The notes below the pieces were generated by a model, which worked only from the letters and a program-made list of their open reading frames with translations, was not told the origin of the DNA and searched no databases. Positions 26,484-34,770 of a DNA stretch of 64,000 nt are shown here, piece by piece. Every line of letters starts with the position of its first letter. Positions within the stretch are counted from its first letter, which is position 1. The position numbers and the translations under genes are program-made. The DNA comes from Anaeromassilibacillus sp. An200 (GTDB taxonomy: Bacteria; Bacillota; Clostridia; Oscillospirales; Acutalibacteraceae), in assembly GCF_002160025.1 (NCBI RefSeq), contig NZ_NFJU01000019.1:1-64000 (forward strand), given 5' to 3'.

Positions 26484-27260
26484 TTACTTATTCTGGAAAG
26501 CGGGAGCCTTTTCCTTGTTCAGGAAGGCGTTCATTCCATTTCTCTGATCCTCTGTCTCGAAGCAGCTTCCAAAGAGCTTCTCCTCGATCACAATGGCTTC
26601 GTCAATGGAAACATGAAGCCCCTCATCCACTGCCTTCTTGGAAGCGCGGACCGCAATCGGAGCATTTCTGGCAATCTTGGAAGCCAGCTTCTCAGCAGCC
26701 GGGAGGAGCTCCTCAGAGGGATAAACCGCGTTGACCAGGCCGAGGGAGAGAGCCTCGTCTGCCTTGATCTTCGTTCCTGCATAGAGCATTTCCTTCGCCT
26801 TGCCGACCGGAATAATGCGGGCCAGACGCTGAGTGCCGCCAAAACCGGGGGTAATGCCCAGGCCGGTTTCCGGCTGGCCGAACACAGCATTCTCAGAAGC
26901 GAGACGGATGTCGCAGCTCATGGAGAGCTCGCAGCCGCCACCCAGAGCGAAGCCATTGACCGCTGCGATAACAGGGATCGGGAGCTTCTCAATCTTACGG
27001 AATACATCATTGCCCTTCTTGCCGAAAGCCTCGCCTTCGGCCTTGGAAAGCGTGCTCATTTCCCCGATGTCAGCGCCGGCAACAAAGGACTTTTGCCCCG
27101 CGCCCGTGATAACCAGGCAGCGAACAGCGTTAAGATCAATTGCATCGATCGTTGCGTCCAGTTCGTTGAGAACCTCGGAATTCAAGGCATTCAGAGCCTT
27201 TTCGCGATCAATGGTGAGAACCGCGATGGCATCTTTCTGCTCATATTTAATAAAGTTCAT
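26484..27260 (-). CDS. crt: 3-hydroxybutyryl-CoA dehydratase (crotonase)
   Basis: Dehydrates 3-hydroxybutyryl-CoA to crotonyl-CoA. Crotonase-fold signatures: oxyanion-hole segment [32 protein letters not shown] with the first catalytic Glu, and [20 protein letters not shown] with the second. Length is 258 aa. The ATG at 27260 (MNFIKYEQ) has AAGGAAG upstream and follows thl by 35 nt. The longer frame up to 27344 overlaps thl and is not favoured. Confidence 0.95.
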   Translation of the reverse strand: MNFIKYEQKDAIAVLTIDREKALNALNSEVLNELDATIDAIDLNAVRCLVITGAGQKSFVAGADIGEMSTLSKAEGEAFGKKGNDVFRKIEKLPIPVIAAVNGFALGGGCELSMSCDIRLASENAVFGQPETGLGITPGFGGTQRLARIIPVGKAKEMLYAGTKIKADEALSLGLVNAVYPSEELLPAAEKLASKIARNAPIAVRASKKAVDEGLHVSIDEAIVIEEKLFGSCFETEDQRNGMNAFLNKEKAPAFQNK

Positions 27261-27295
27261 CTGTAATCTTCCTTTTTCTGCAAGATTTGTGCAGC

Positions 27296-28480
27296 TTAGT
27301 ATTTCTCGACGATGGTGGTAACACCCATGCCGCCGCCGACGCACAGGGTGGCGAGACCGGTCTTAACGTTGTCTCTTCTCTGCATCTCATGCAGCAGGGT
27401 TACAAGGATACGGCATCCGGAAGCACCCACGGGATGGCCCAGAGCGATAGCACCGCCGTTGACGTTCACCTTGCTCATATCGAAGTTCAGTTCCTTCGCC
27501 ACAGCCAGAGACTGCGCGGCAAAAGCCTCGTTGGCCTCAATCAGATCAATCTGGTCGAGGTTCATGTTCGCATGAGCCAGCGCCTTGCGGGTGGAGGCAG
27601 CAGGCCCAATGCCCATGATGGACGGATCCACACCAGCGGAGGCACCCACAACAAACTTGGCCATCGGCTTTACGCCCAGCTCCTTGGCCTTTTCTTCGCT
27701 CATGACAACCACAGCGGCAGCGCCGTCGTTGATGCCGGAAGCGTTAGCAGCCGTAACAGAGCCGTCGGGCTTGAAGGCGGGACGCAGCTTGGAAATGCTT
27801 TCAGCGGTAACACCAGCACGCGGACCCTCATCCTTATCGAACATAACGGTTTCTTTCTTCACCTTAACCGGAACAGGAACGATTTCGTCCTTGAAACGGC
27901 CTTCCGCCTGAGCCTTTTCGCACTTCTGCTGGCTGGCAGCCGCAAACTCGTCCTGCATCTCGCGGGTCAGGCCGTATTTCTCTGCCAGATTTTCAGCGGT
28001 AATGCCCATATGATAGTTGTTGAACGCATCCCACAGAGCATCGTTGACCATGGTATCGATCATAGTGGCGTTGTTCATACGATAGCCAAAACGAGCCTGC
28101 GGCAGCGCATACGGAGCCATGGACATGTTCTCCATGCCGCCCGCAACGATAATGTCGGCGTCGCCGGCAGCGATCATGGCAGCCGCCGTGTTGACACACT
28201 TGAGGCCGGAACCGCAGACATTGTTCAGCGTAAGAGCGGGCACCTCAATGGGAAGACCAGCCTTGAGAGCAGCCTGACGTGCTACGTTCTGTCCCTGAGC
28301 GGCCTGCAGCACACAGCCCATCAGAACCTCGTCGACCTGCTCGGGCGCAACATTCGCGCGGGAGAGAGCCTCCTTGATCACGATGGAACCCAGAGTAGCG
28401 GCGGGGGTGTTGGAGAGAGCTCCACCCATTTTGCCGATTGCTGTACGTACAGCGCCTGCCAACACGATTGTTCTGGACAT
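27296..28480 (-). CDS. thl: Acetyl-CoA acetyltransferase (thiolase)
   Basis: Condenses two acetyl-CoA to acetoacetyl-CoA, entry step of butyrate synthesis. The nucleophilic Cys is in [13 protein letters not shown] (about residue 88); the second catalytic Cys and His are in [18 protein letters not shown]-terminal [13 protein letters not shown] is conserved. Length is 394 aa. ATG 28480 (MSRTIVLAG) has GGAGG 8 nt upstream. It is the first gene of the operon. The terminal enzymes (butyryl-CoA:acetate transferase or Ptb-Buk) are not in this window. Confidence 0.96.
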   Translation of the reverse strand: MSRTIVLAGAVRTAIGKMGGALSNTPAATLGSIVIKEALSRANVAPEQVDEVLMGCVLQAAQGQNVARQAALKAGLPIEVPALTLNNVCGSGLKCVNTAAAMIAAGDADIIVAGGMENMSMAPYALPQARFGYRMNNATMIDTMVNDALWDAFNNYHMGITAENLAEKYGLTREMQDEFAAASQQKCEKAQAEGRFKDEIVPVPVKVKKETVMFDKDEGPRAGVTAESISKLRPAFKPDGSVTAANASGINDGAAAVVVMSEEKAKELGVKPMAKFVVGASAGVDPSIMGIGPAASTRKALAHANMNLDQIDLIEANEAFAAQSLAVAKELNFDMSKVNVNGGAIALGHPVGASGCRILVTLLHEMQRRDNVKTGLATLCVGGGMGVTTIVEKY

Positions 28481-28594
28481 TTTTTGTTCCTCCATTCAAA
28501 TAATTTAAAGATTGAATGATTGCCTTATTTAAACAGAATTCTTTCTTTTCCCCACTCCTTTTTCAGAAAGGAAAGGAGAAAATAATCACTATGT

Positions 28595-28612
28595 GTTAAA
28601 TATATCACAATC
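28595..28612. promoter_or_regulatory. Rex-like redox operator over the thl promoter
   Basis: Read on the minus strand, TTGTGAT-ATAT-TTAACAC matches the Rex site TTGTTAA-N4-TTAACAA at 11 of 14 half-site positions with exact spacing. It covers the -10 element. Rex represses fermentation genes in many Clostridia when NAD+/NADH is high. No rex gene is in the window. Confidence 0.6.
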
Positions 28613-28627
28613 ATATTTTAATTGCAA
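28601..28627 (-). promoter_or_regulatory. Probable promoter of the butyrate operon
   Basis: Minus-strand TTGCAA (28622-28627) and TATATT (28601-28606), separated by 15 bp, which is shorter than optimal. It lies about 120 bp before thl, giving a long leader with no recognised riboswitch. Confidence 0.45.
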
Positions 28628-28743
28628 GACGTTCCATCCGAATTCAAAAAGTGTTTTTTATTATTTACAGATAAGACAGAACTGCGCGAAAACACAGAGA
28701 TGAATTGTAATAAATCACAAAAAACGTCGAAAAAGCTTTACCA

Positions 28744-29844
28744 TCACACAGTAATCAACTCATATTGGCTGGTACCAAGCTTCATTTTTTCCGCATGCTC
28801 AATCAAACTGTGCCAATCCGTTGTGGGATGTAAGGCATGAAAATGATCCCCATCTTTACTTCCTTCAATCCTGCATCCTGGCATAATAGGCTGTGCGTTG
28901 CACAGATCCGCGCATGCGCTGTCAAGAGCAACCGGATCAAAGGAAGCCAGCATGCCTACATCCGGAATAATCGGGACATCATTTTCCGCATGGCAGTCAC
29001 AGAACGGAGACACATCGCAAATCAAGCTGATGTGGAAACTTGGCTTATTGCGCAGAATCGCAGCCGAGTACTCTACCATTTTCTTGTTCAGGATATCATT
29101 GACCTCGTCGCCCGCAGCGGAAACCGCATCCTTCGGACAAGCTCCAATGCAGCGTCCGCAGCCCACGCAGCGATTGTGGTCAATCGAAGCTTTTTTCTCT
29201 GTGATGGTGATGGCGTCATGCGCACAATTTTTGCGGCACATCCCACAGCCTACGCAAAGCTCCTGAATAACATATGGCTTTCCAGCGCTGTGCATTTCCA
29301 TTTTTCCCGCACGGGAACCACATCCCATGCCAATGTTTTTAAAGGTTCCGCCAAACCCGGTTGACTCATGGCATTTGAAATGAGTAAGTGTGATAAAATT
29401 ATCCGCATCCATAATGGCGTGGCCAATTTTGGCTTCCTTCACATAATCGCCATCTTCCACGGGCACTAACGTCTCATCCGTTCCTTTTAAACCGTCGGCA
29501 ATGATGATGTGACAGCCGGTGGTAAACGGGTTATAGCCGTTGACATAAGCGGAATCAAGGTGATCCAAGGCGTTTTTTCTGCCCCCAACATACAGAGTAT
29601 TGCAGTCCGTCAGAAAAGCCTTTCCCCCATTTTCCTTTACAATATCTACGATTACTTTTGCATAGTTGGGACGAAGATAGGCCAGATTTCCCGGCTCTCC
29701 AAAATGGATTTTAATTGCGGTGTAACGATCCTGATAATCCAGCTGATCAATTCCCGCTTTTTTCACAAGATGGCGAAGTTTTTCAAGCAGGTTCATGTTG
29801 CCGGTCGCGTGAAAATCCGTAAAATATACCTTCGCTTTTTCCAT
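28744..29844 (-). CDS. DUF362 protein with two 4Fe-4S clusters
   Basis: 366 aa. The N-terminal and middle part is DUF362-like (AIKIHFGEPGNLAYLRP, FLTDCNTLYVGGRKNA, HFKCHESTGFGGTFKN). A bacterial ferredoxin domain is inserted: CVGCGMCRKNC and CVGCGRCIGACP, each with four cluster cysteines. The C-terminal part has PIIPDVGMLASFDPVALD. Family members are often annotated as ferredoxins, but the reaction is unknown. ATG 29844 has GGGAGG 5 nt upstream. It has its own promoter (29974-30002) with a palindrome in the leader, and appears monocistronic. Confidence 0.85.
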   Translation of the reverse strand: MEKAKVYFTDFHATGNMNLLEKLRHLVKKAGIDQLDYQDRYTAIKIHFGEPGNLAYLRPNYAKVIVDIVKENGGKAFLTDCNTLYVGGRKNALDHLDSAYVNGYNPFTTGCHIIIADGLKGTDETLVPVEDGDYVKEAKIGHAIMDADNFITLTHFKCHESTGFGGTFKNIGMGCGSRAGKMEMHSAGKPYVIQELCVGCGMCRKNCAHDAITITEKKASIDHNRCVGCGRCIGACPKDAVSAAGDEVNDILNKKMVEYSAAILRNKPSFHISLICDVSPFCDCHAENDVPIIPDVGMLASFDPVALDSACADLCNAQPIMPGCRIEGSKDGDHFHALHPTTDWHSLIEHAEKMKLGTSQYELITV

Positions 29845-29871
29845 GATTTCCTCCCTGGGTGTACATGATTT

Positions 29872-29886
29872 ACGGAAATTTTCCGT
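29872..29886. promoter_or_regulatory. Perfect 15-bp palindrome in the DUF362 leader
   Basis: ACGGAAA-T-TTTCCGT is a perfect inverted repeat around one base, about 27 bp before the DUF362 start codon and about 80 bp after its predicted transcription start. It could be a repressor site or an RNA hairpin. The binding factor is unknown. Confidence 0.5.
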
Positions 29887-29973
29887 GTACCCCATTTTCT
29901 TTTTCATTGTCTGGAAAAGAAGAAACAGATGATCTCCATTCTGTCCGTTTCCCAGTTCTTCCATAATGTTTTT

Positions 29974-30002
29974 ATTGTACTACACCGGCAAACAGAATAC
30001 AA
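29974..30002 (-). promoter_or_regulatory. Promoter of the DUF362 gene
   Basis: Minus-strand TTGTAT (29997-30002), 17-bp spacer, TACAAT (29974-29979), directly downstream of the fatty-acid operon terminator. Confidence 0.6.
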
Positions 30003-30016
30003 GGCGCAGCAACGAT

Positions 30017-30050
30017 AAAAAACCGGTCCAAAGCCATTTGGCCGGACCGG
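30017..30050 (-). terminator. Terminator of the fatty-acid synthesis operon
   Basis: CCGGTCC/GGACCGG outer stem (30044-30050 with 30023-30029), inner GCCAAATGGC pairing, then TTTTTT on the minus strand (30017-30022). It starts 11 nt after the degV stop. Confidence 0.85.
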
Positions 30051-30060
30051 AGCACAAGAA

Positions 30061-30885
30061 CTATTCTTTTTCTTCCCAGGATACTGCCAGAGCATCCTCT
30101 CCAATATGGATACTCAGCACTGGACCGATTTCACGTAAAAGGATCAAGGGGACACACAGTTTCTTTTTTAGTGAAGAAGCAAACTGAACGGCTTCTTTCT
30201 TTTTTTCATAATACTGTACCACCAAACGTTCCGTGTCATGGGGGATTTGTGCCGCCAGCAGTTCACTTTTTTCCTGCCAGCCTCGTGCCAATCCACAGCT
30301 GATAATGCCTCCACGGCGCAATAAAAGAACGGGCCTGCGGTTTAAAATGGAACCGACGGATTGACGCACCACGCCAATCCGTCTGCTTTTTCTCAAAGCA
30401 TCCATATGCTCAACAGAAAAAGCCACCCCAATTCGTCCCCGAAGCCGCTCGCATAAGGCGGCAGCTTCGGACAGACTCATCTGTTTTTTATCGATTTCTT
30501 CACGGATTCGGGATATCAGCAGATAGAGGCCCCCAGCTGTCAGCTGCGAGTCCACAACGGCAATCCCTTCCCCCACACGTTTTGCCGCTGTTATTGCGGC
30601 GGAGTAAGCTCCGCTCAAACGGGAGGAAAGAACTGTACACAGGACCTCCATCCCATTTCTCTTTAAACTGCGGAATAAATGGTAAAATTGCTCCTCTGAA
30701 GCCTGAAGAGAAATTTTTTCACGACTGTTCCGAAGAACAGAAACATATGCCCCATTTTCTCCCTCAAAAGTTTCCGTATAGAGGTTCCCATCCAGGCGAT
30801 AGGTATGAGGTACCAGAAATACATTCCAGTTCCGTGCTTCCGCCTGCGTCAGACAGGCAGTACTGTCTGTGACAAGAGCAATCAT
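30061..30885 (-). CDS. DegV family fatty-acid-binding protein (FakB-like)
   Basis: 274 aa with the DegV fold: opening VTDSTACLT, the fatty-acid-contact strand TVLSSRLSGAYSAA, VVDSQLTAGGL and a C-terminal domain ending HIGEDALAVSW. DegV/FakB proteins hold a fatty acid in a buried pocket and present it to the kinase FakA for phosphorylation and incorporation into phospholipid. Its ATG overlaps the accA stop (ATGA), so it is translationally coupled to fatty-acid synthesis, which supports a FakB role. fakA is not in the window. Lipid specificity cannot be read from sequence. Confidence 0.88.
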   Translation of the reverse strand: MIALVTDSTACLTQAEARNWNVFLVPHTYRLDGNLYTETFEGENGAYVSVLRNSREKISLQASEEQFYHLFRSLKRNGMEVLCTVLSSRLSGAYSAAITAAKRVGEGIAVVDSQLTAGGLYLLISRIREEIDKKQMSLSEAAALCERLRGRIGVAFSVEHMDALRKSRRIGVVRQSVGSILNRRPVLLLRRGGIISCGLARGWQEKSELLAAQIPHDTERLVVQYYEKKKEAVQFASSLKKKLCVPLILLREIGPVLSIHIGEDALAVSWEEKE

Positions 30886-31658
30886 TCGCCAAACACCCCC
30901 AGCCTGCGGAAACGGCGGTATCTTTTTTCGCAGCGTTCCTCAGACGTCATGGAACTCAATTCGGTAAAGGCCATGTCAAGCTGTGCTCTGAGTGTTTCAC
31001 AGATAGCCTCGGGAGAGGTTTCCGGAACGATTCTTTCGATCACACCCATTTCCAGCAAATCCTCGGCTGTGATTTTTAAGCAGGAGCAAGCCTCTTTGAC
31101 CTTGGCGGCATCTTTCCACAAAATACTGGCGCACCCTTCAGGACTGATAACAGAGTAAACCGCATTTTCCAGCATCCAGACCTCATCCGCGACAGCCAAA
31201 GCCAAGGCGCCTCCACTTCCTCCTTCTCCTACAAAAACGGAGAGGACGGGAACCTTGAGCGTCATCATTTCCATCAGATTTTCCGCAATTGCTTCTCCCT
31301 GCCCACGCTCTTCCGCGCCCATGCCGGCAAACGCTCCTGCGGTATCTACAAAACAGAGAACCGGACGGCCAAATTTTTCCGCCAGCTTCATCTGGCGCAG
31401 TGCCTTCCGATATCCCTCCGGGTTGGCGGAACCGAAATTCCGGTGTGCTTTGTCCCGGATGTCCCCCCCTTTTTCATGCGCAATCACTGTCACGGGACGG
31501 CCACACAGAAATCCTATCCCGGCCATAACAGCCGGATCGTCTCCAAAACGGCGATCTCCATGAAGTTCAATAAAATCCGTGATCAGGTGTTCGATATAAT
31601 AACGCCCGCTGGGACGGCCGTTTTTTCTTGCGAGCTGTAGGCGTTTATACGGATCCAT
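30882..31658 (-). CDS. accA: Acetyl-CoA carboxylase carboxyltransferase alpha subunit
   Basis: Half of the carboxyltransferase that moves CO2 from biotin to acetyl-CoA to make malonyl-CoA. Crotonase-superfamily signatures: FIELHGDRRFGDDPAVMAGIG is broken here as HGDRRFGDDPA and GRPVTVIAHEKG, then FVDTAGAFAGMGAEERGQ and GEGGSGGALALAVAD. At 258 aa it is a short AccA lacking most of the N-terminal extension of the 310-320 aa enzymes. ATG 31658 overlaps the accD 3' end by 14 nt and has GGAGG upstream. Confidence 0.93.
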   Translation of the reverse strand: MDPYKRLQLARKNGRPSGRYYIEHLITDFIELHGDRRFGDDPAVMAGIGFLCGRPVTVIAHEKGGDIRDKAHRNFGSANPEGYRKALRQMKLAEKFGRPVLCFVDTAGAFAGMGAEERGQGEAIAENLMEMMTLKVPVLSVFVGEGGSGGALALAVADEVWMLENAVYSVISPEGCASILWKDAAKVKEACSCLKITAEDLLEMGVIERIVPETSPEAICETLRAQLDMAFTELSSMTSEERCEKRYRRFRRLGVFGE

Positions 31659-32523
31659 GCGGGTTTCCTCCTTTGTGCAGGCACAAAATTCGGATCAGCT
31701 GGTCTTTGAGCTCCACACGAGGGACAACTCCGTCCAGGAAGCCCTTTTCCATCAAAAATTCGGCGCTCTGAAAACCTTTTGGAAGCTTCTGCCGCATCGT
31801 TTGCTCAATAACGCGTGGGCCCGCAAAGCCAATCAGGGCACCTGGTTCCGCCAATGTGATATCGGCTTCCATGGCAAAGCTGGCCGTGACGCCTCCAGTA
31901 GTTGGATGCGTCAGCACAGCGGTATAGAGAAGGCCTTTGTCGCTGTGGCGTTTCACCGCACCGCTTGTTTTAGCCATCTGCATCAGGGAAAGAATACCTT
32001 CCTGCATCCGTGCCCCGCCGGAAACGGTAAAACCTATAACAGGAAGCTTTTGTTCCAGCGCACGTTCAAATACACGGGTAATTTTTTCTCCCACAACCGA
32101 TCCCATGCTCCCCATCATAAACTGCCCTTCCATGGCAAACAGCGCGCAATTCATCCCGCCAAGCTGTCCTAAACCGGTAACAACAGCGGAGTTTTCCCGG
32201 CTCTTTAAGCGACTGCTTTTGAGCTTGACCGCGTATCCCGGAAACGACAGGGGATCCTTGCTGTACACTCCAGTATCCCACTCCTGAAAAGAACCCTCAT
32301 CACAGATTTGGAGAAGTCTTTTTCTGGCAGGCATTCTGAGATGGTAACCACATTTTGGGCAGACGAGAAGATTTTCTGTCAGCTCAGCAGATGGTGTTAC
32401 TCTGCCGCACTCCGGACATTTGGTAAAAAGGGCGTCCGGGACGCTGGGAGAGTTTTCAGCGAGGGTCTGGCTATACCCCTCAAGCTGATTCCGGTTCTTT
32501 TTGAAGCTCGTTTTTTTCAGCAT
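31645..32523 (-). CDS. accD: Acetyl-CoA carboxylase carboxyltransferase beta subunit
   Basis: Zinc-ribbon subunit of the carboxyltransferase. The four zinc cysteines are at about residues 36-58 in CPECG and CPKCG. The carboxylase core shows MGSMGSVVGEKITR, FTVSGGARMQEGILSLMQM (split) and LTHPTTGGVTASFA, then GFAGPRVIEQT. Length of 292 aa is usual. It starts 3 nt after accC and overlaps accA. The AccA/AccD pairing in one operon favours equal synthesis of the two subunits. Confidence 0.95.
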   Translation of the reverse strand: MLKKTSFKKNRNQLEGYSQTLAENSPSVPDALFTKCPECGRVTPSAELTENLLVCPKCGYHLRMPARKRLLQICDEGSFQEWDTGVYSKDPLSFPGYAVKLKSSRLKSRENSAVVTGLGQLGGMNCALFAMEGQFMMGSMGSVVGEKITRVFERALEQKLPVIGFTVSGGARMQEGILSLMQMAKTSGAVKRHSDKGLLYTAVLTHPTTGGVTASFAMEADITLAEPGALIGFAGPRVIEQTMRQKLPKGFQSAEFLMEKGFLDGVVPRVELKDQLIRILCLHKGGNPHGSV

Positions 32524-32526
32524 CGC

Positions 32527-33861
32527 TTACCCTCTTTTCTCCATGAAATCCGTCGTATAGGTACCGGCGCGGAACTCAGGCGTTTCGAGAAGATCCAAAT
32601 GCAGATCCGCTGTATGGGTAACCCCTTCGATCACCAGTTCGCAGAGTGCGGCACGCATTTTGCGAATGGCTTCTTCTCTGGTCTGTGCGCAAACAATCAG
32701 TTTACCCAGCAAAGAATCATAATAAGGAGGAACGAGATAATCCTGATACAGAGCCGTATCAAAGCGAACCCAGGGGCCGCCTGGGAAATGAAGCAGACTA
32801 ACCCGACCGCAGCTTGGTGCAAAATTGTTCTGCGGATCCTCCGCATTAATACGACACTCAATGGAGTGACCGTTCAAAGCGATTTCCTCCTGATGGAAGG
32901 GAAGCTCCAGACCGGCCGCCACACGGATCTGCCATTTCACCAAATCAATTCCCGTTACCAACTCTGTCACCGGATGCTCCACCTGAAGACGGGTATTCAT
33001 TTCCATGAAATAAAAGTTGCGATCCCGGTCTACCAGAAATTCGATGGTTCCAACGCTGTCGTACTGAACTGCCTTCGCAACCTTTCGCGCAGCATCCATC
33101 ATGCTTTCGCGAAGTTCAGGCGTAACAAACGGAGAAGGGCTCTCCTCCAACAACTTTTGGTTTTTCCGCTGTATGGAACAATCGCGTTCCCCCAGACAAA
33201 CAACATTTCCATGCTTGTCGCAAAGGATCTGCATCTCAATATGTTTCACTGGTTTGAGAAAGCGTTCCATATAGCAGGCGCCATCCCCAAAAGCACTCTG
33301 AGCTTCCGTAGAGGAGGCCAAGAATGCGTTTTCCACTTCCTCCAACTTTGACACTAAACGGATCCCACGGCCTCCGCCTCCCGCCCGAGCTTTCACCAAA
33401 AGAGGGAAGCCGATTTTAACTGCCTCTTTTCGTGCCGTTTCGGCATCCGGTACGAGATCACAGCCGGGAACCACCGGAACACCCGCGTCGCGCATCGTGC
33501 GTTTAGCCTGATCCTTATCTCCCAAAAGAGAAATGAGACGGGCGGAAGGACCGATAAACGTAATGCCGCATTTTTCGCACAGCTCGGCAAAACGGGTGTT
33601 CTCACTCAAAAGTCCGTAACCGGGATGAATTGCCTGCGCCTTAGTCTCTACCGCAGCGGACAAAATGGCAGTCATATTCAGGTAGCTGTCCTGTACGCGT
33701 GCCGGACCAATGCAGATGCTTTCATCCGCCAGGCTGACATGGAGCGCATCCCGATCTGCCTCGCTGAACACAGCTACGGTTGCGATTCCCATTTCCTTAC
33801 AGGCACGGATAACCCGAACCGCAATTTCACCGCGGTTGGCTATCAAGATTTTTGAAAACAC
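32527..33861 (-). CDS. accC: Biotin carboxylase
   Basis: ATP-dependent carboxylation of the biotin on AccB. ATP-grasp signatures: KILIANRGEIAVRVIRAC at the start, ARAGGGGRGIRLV glycine loop, GERDCSIQRKNQKLLEE, EMNTRLQVEHPVTE, and IECRINAEDP. Length of 444 aa is normal, with no fused carrier domain. It lies 24 nt after fabZ and directly before accD. Confidence 0.96.
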   Translation of the reverse strand: MFSKILIANRGEIAVRVIRACKEMGIATVAVFSEADRDALHVSLADESICIGPARVQDSYLNMTAILSAAVETKAQAIHPGYGLLSENTRFAELCEKCGITFIGPSARLISLLGDKDQAKRTMRDAGVPVVPGCDLVPDAETARKEAVKIGFPLLVKARAGGGGRGIRLVSKLEEVENAFLASSTEAQSAFGDGACYMERFLKPVKHIEMQILCDKHGNVVCLGERDCSIQRKNQKLLEESPSPFVTPELRESMMDAARKVAKAVQYDSVGTIEFLVDRDRNFYFMEMNTRLQVEHPVTELVTGIDLVKWQIRVAAGLELPFHQEEIALNGHSIECRINAEDPQNNFAPSCGRVSLLHFPGGPWVRFDTALYQDYLVPPYYDSLLGKLIVCAQTREEAIRKMRAALCELVIEGVTHTADLHLDLLETPEFRAGTYTTDFMEKRG

Positions 33862-33885
33862 AGCGCCCTTCCCTTCCTTCCTCTG

Positions 33886-34299
33886 TTATTTTACCAATGC
33901 AAAACTGAGCTCTCCGCTTACACAAAGCTTTCCGTTTACATAGGCGGAGCATTCCGTAAAATAAAACGTCCTTAGCGAGCGTTTAATTGCGCAATGCATC
34001 TCAATGGTATCTCCCGGCAAAACGGAATTCCGGAACTTCACTTTATCAATCCCTGTAAAATATGGCGTCATCCCAACAATTTTATCGGCCAGAAGCACAC
34101 AGCAGGTTTGTCCCATCATTTCACACAAAACAACACCGGGTACCACGGGATTGCCGGGGAAATGTCCCTGCAGGAACCATTCGTCTCCACGTACTGTATA
34201 GCGGCCAACTGCGGTGTGATCCTCCATTACGGAGGCTTCATCCACCAGCAGCATAGGTTCCCGGTGCGGCAGCAGTCCCTTAATTTCTTCACGAGTCAT
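33886..34299 (-). CDS. fabZ: 3-hydroxyacyl-ACP dehydratase
   Basis: Hot-dog-fold dehydratase making trans-2-enoyl-ACP. The catalytic His and acid are in GHFPGNPVVPGVVLCEMMGQ; the N-terminal motif LLPHREPMLLVDE is intact. Length is 137 aa. It is between accB and accC. No fabA/fabM-like isomerase is seen in the operon, so how unsaturated chains are made is not shown here. Confidence 0.95.
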   Translation of the reverse strand: MTREEIKGLLPHREPMLLVDEASVMEDHTAVGRYTVRGDEWFLQGHFPGNPVVPGVVLCEMMGQTCCVLLADKIVGMTPYFTGIDKVKFRNSVLPGDTIEMHCAIKRSLRTFYFTECSAYVNGKLCVSGELSFALVK

Positions 34300-34314
34300 G
34301 ATGTGTTCTCCTTG

Positions 34315-34767
34315 TCAATACAACTTAAACAGGCACTGGCCGTACTCTACCAGTTCCCCATCGTGAATACAGACATCCACAATTTCACCATCCTGCGGAG
34401 CTGTGTATTCATTCATCAGTTTCATGGCTTCAATAATGCAGAGGACCTGTCCTTTTTTTACCTTGTCTCCGGCTTTGACATATGGTTCTGAGCCTGGTGT
34501 TGGGGATACATAGACAGTTCCCACCATGGGAGATTTCAACTCTGTCACACCGTTAAAATCCACCACGCTGCCTTCCGCTGCTTCAGGCTCCTTTTTGGAA
34601 GCCGTGGACATGGGTGTGGGCACATTTACAGTTGGAACAGGAAGCGGCTCAAAGCATGTCTGTTGGCGCTGCATCCGGATGCTTCGCTCCCCTTCCTCAA
34701 TCTCCAGCGAGGTTAAACCTCTTTCTTCCATCAAATCAGCCAGAAATTTGATTTCATTCAGTTCCAT
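34315..34767 (-). CDS. accB: Biotin carboxyl carrier protein of acetyl-CoA carboxylase
   Basis: 150-aa carrier. The N-terminal 35 residues form the dimer/AccC contact segment, then a Pro/Thr/Ser-rich linker (about 40-75), then the biotinyl domain with the modified lysine in CIIEAMKLMNEY and the thumb-like VYVSPTPGSEPYV. It is the probable substrate of BirA (5416-6411). It lies 3 nt after fabF. Confidence 0.95.
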   Translation of the reverse strand: MELNEIKFLADLMEERGLTSLEIEEGERSIRMQRQQTCFEPLPVPTVNVPTPMSTASKKEPEAAEGSVVDFNGVTELKSPMVGTVYVSPTPGSEPYVKAGDKVKKGQVLCIIEAMKLMNEYTAPQDGEIVDVCIHDGELVEYGQCLFKLY

Positions 34768-34770
34768 GGT

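Noticed and set aside
28622-28840. 72-codon plus-strand frame downstream of the thl promoter region
   Set aside because: No ribosome site, AT-rich low-complexity translation, and it overlaps the end of the DUF362 gene in antisense.
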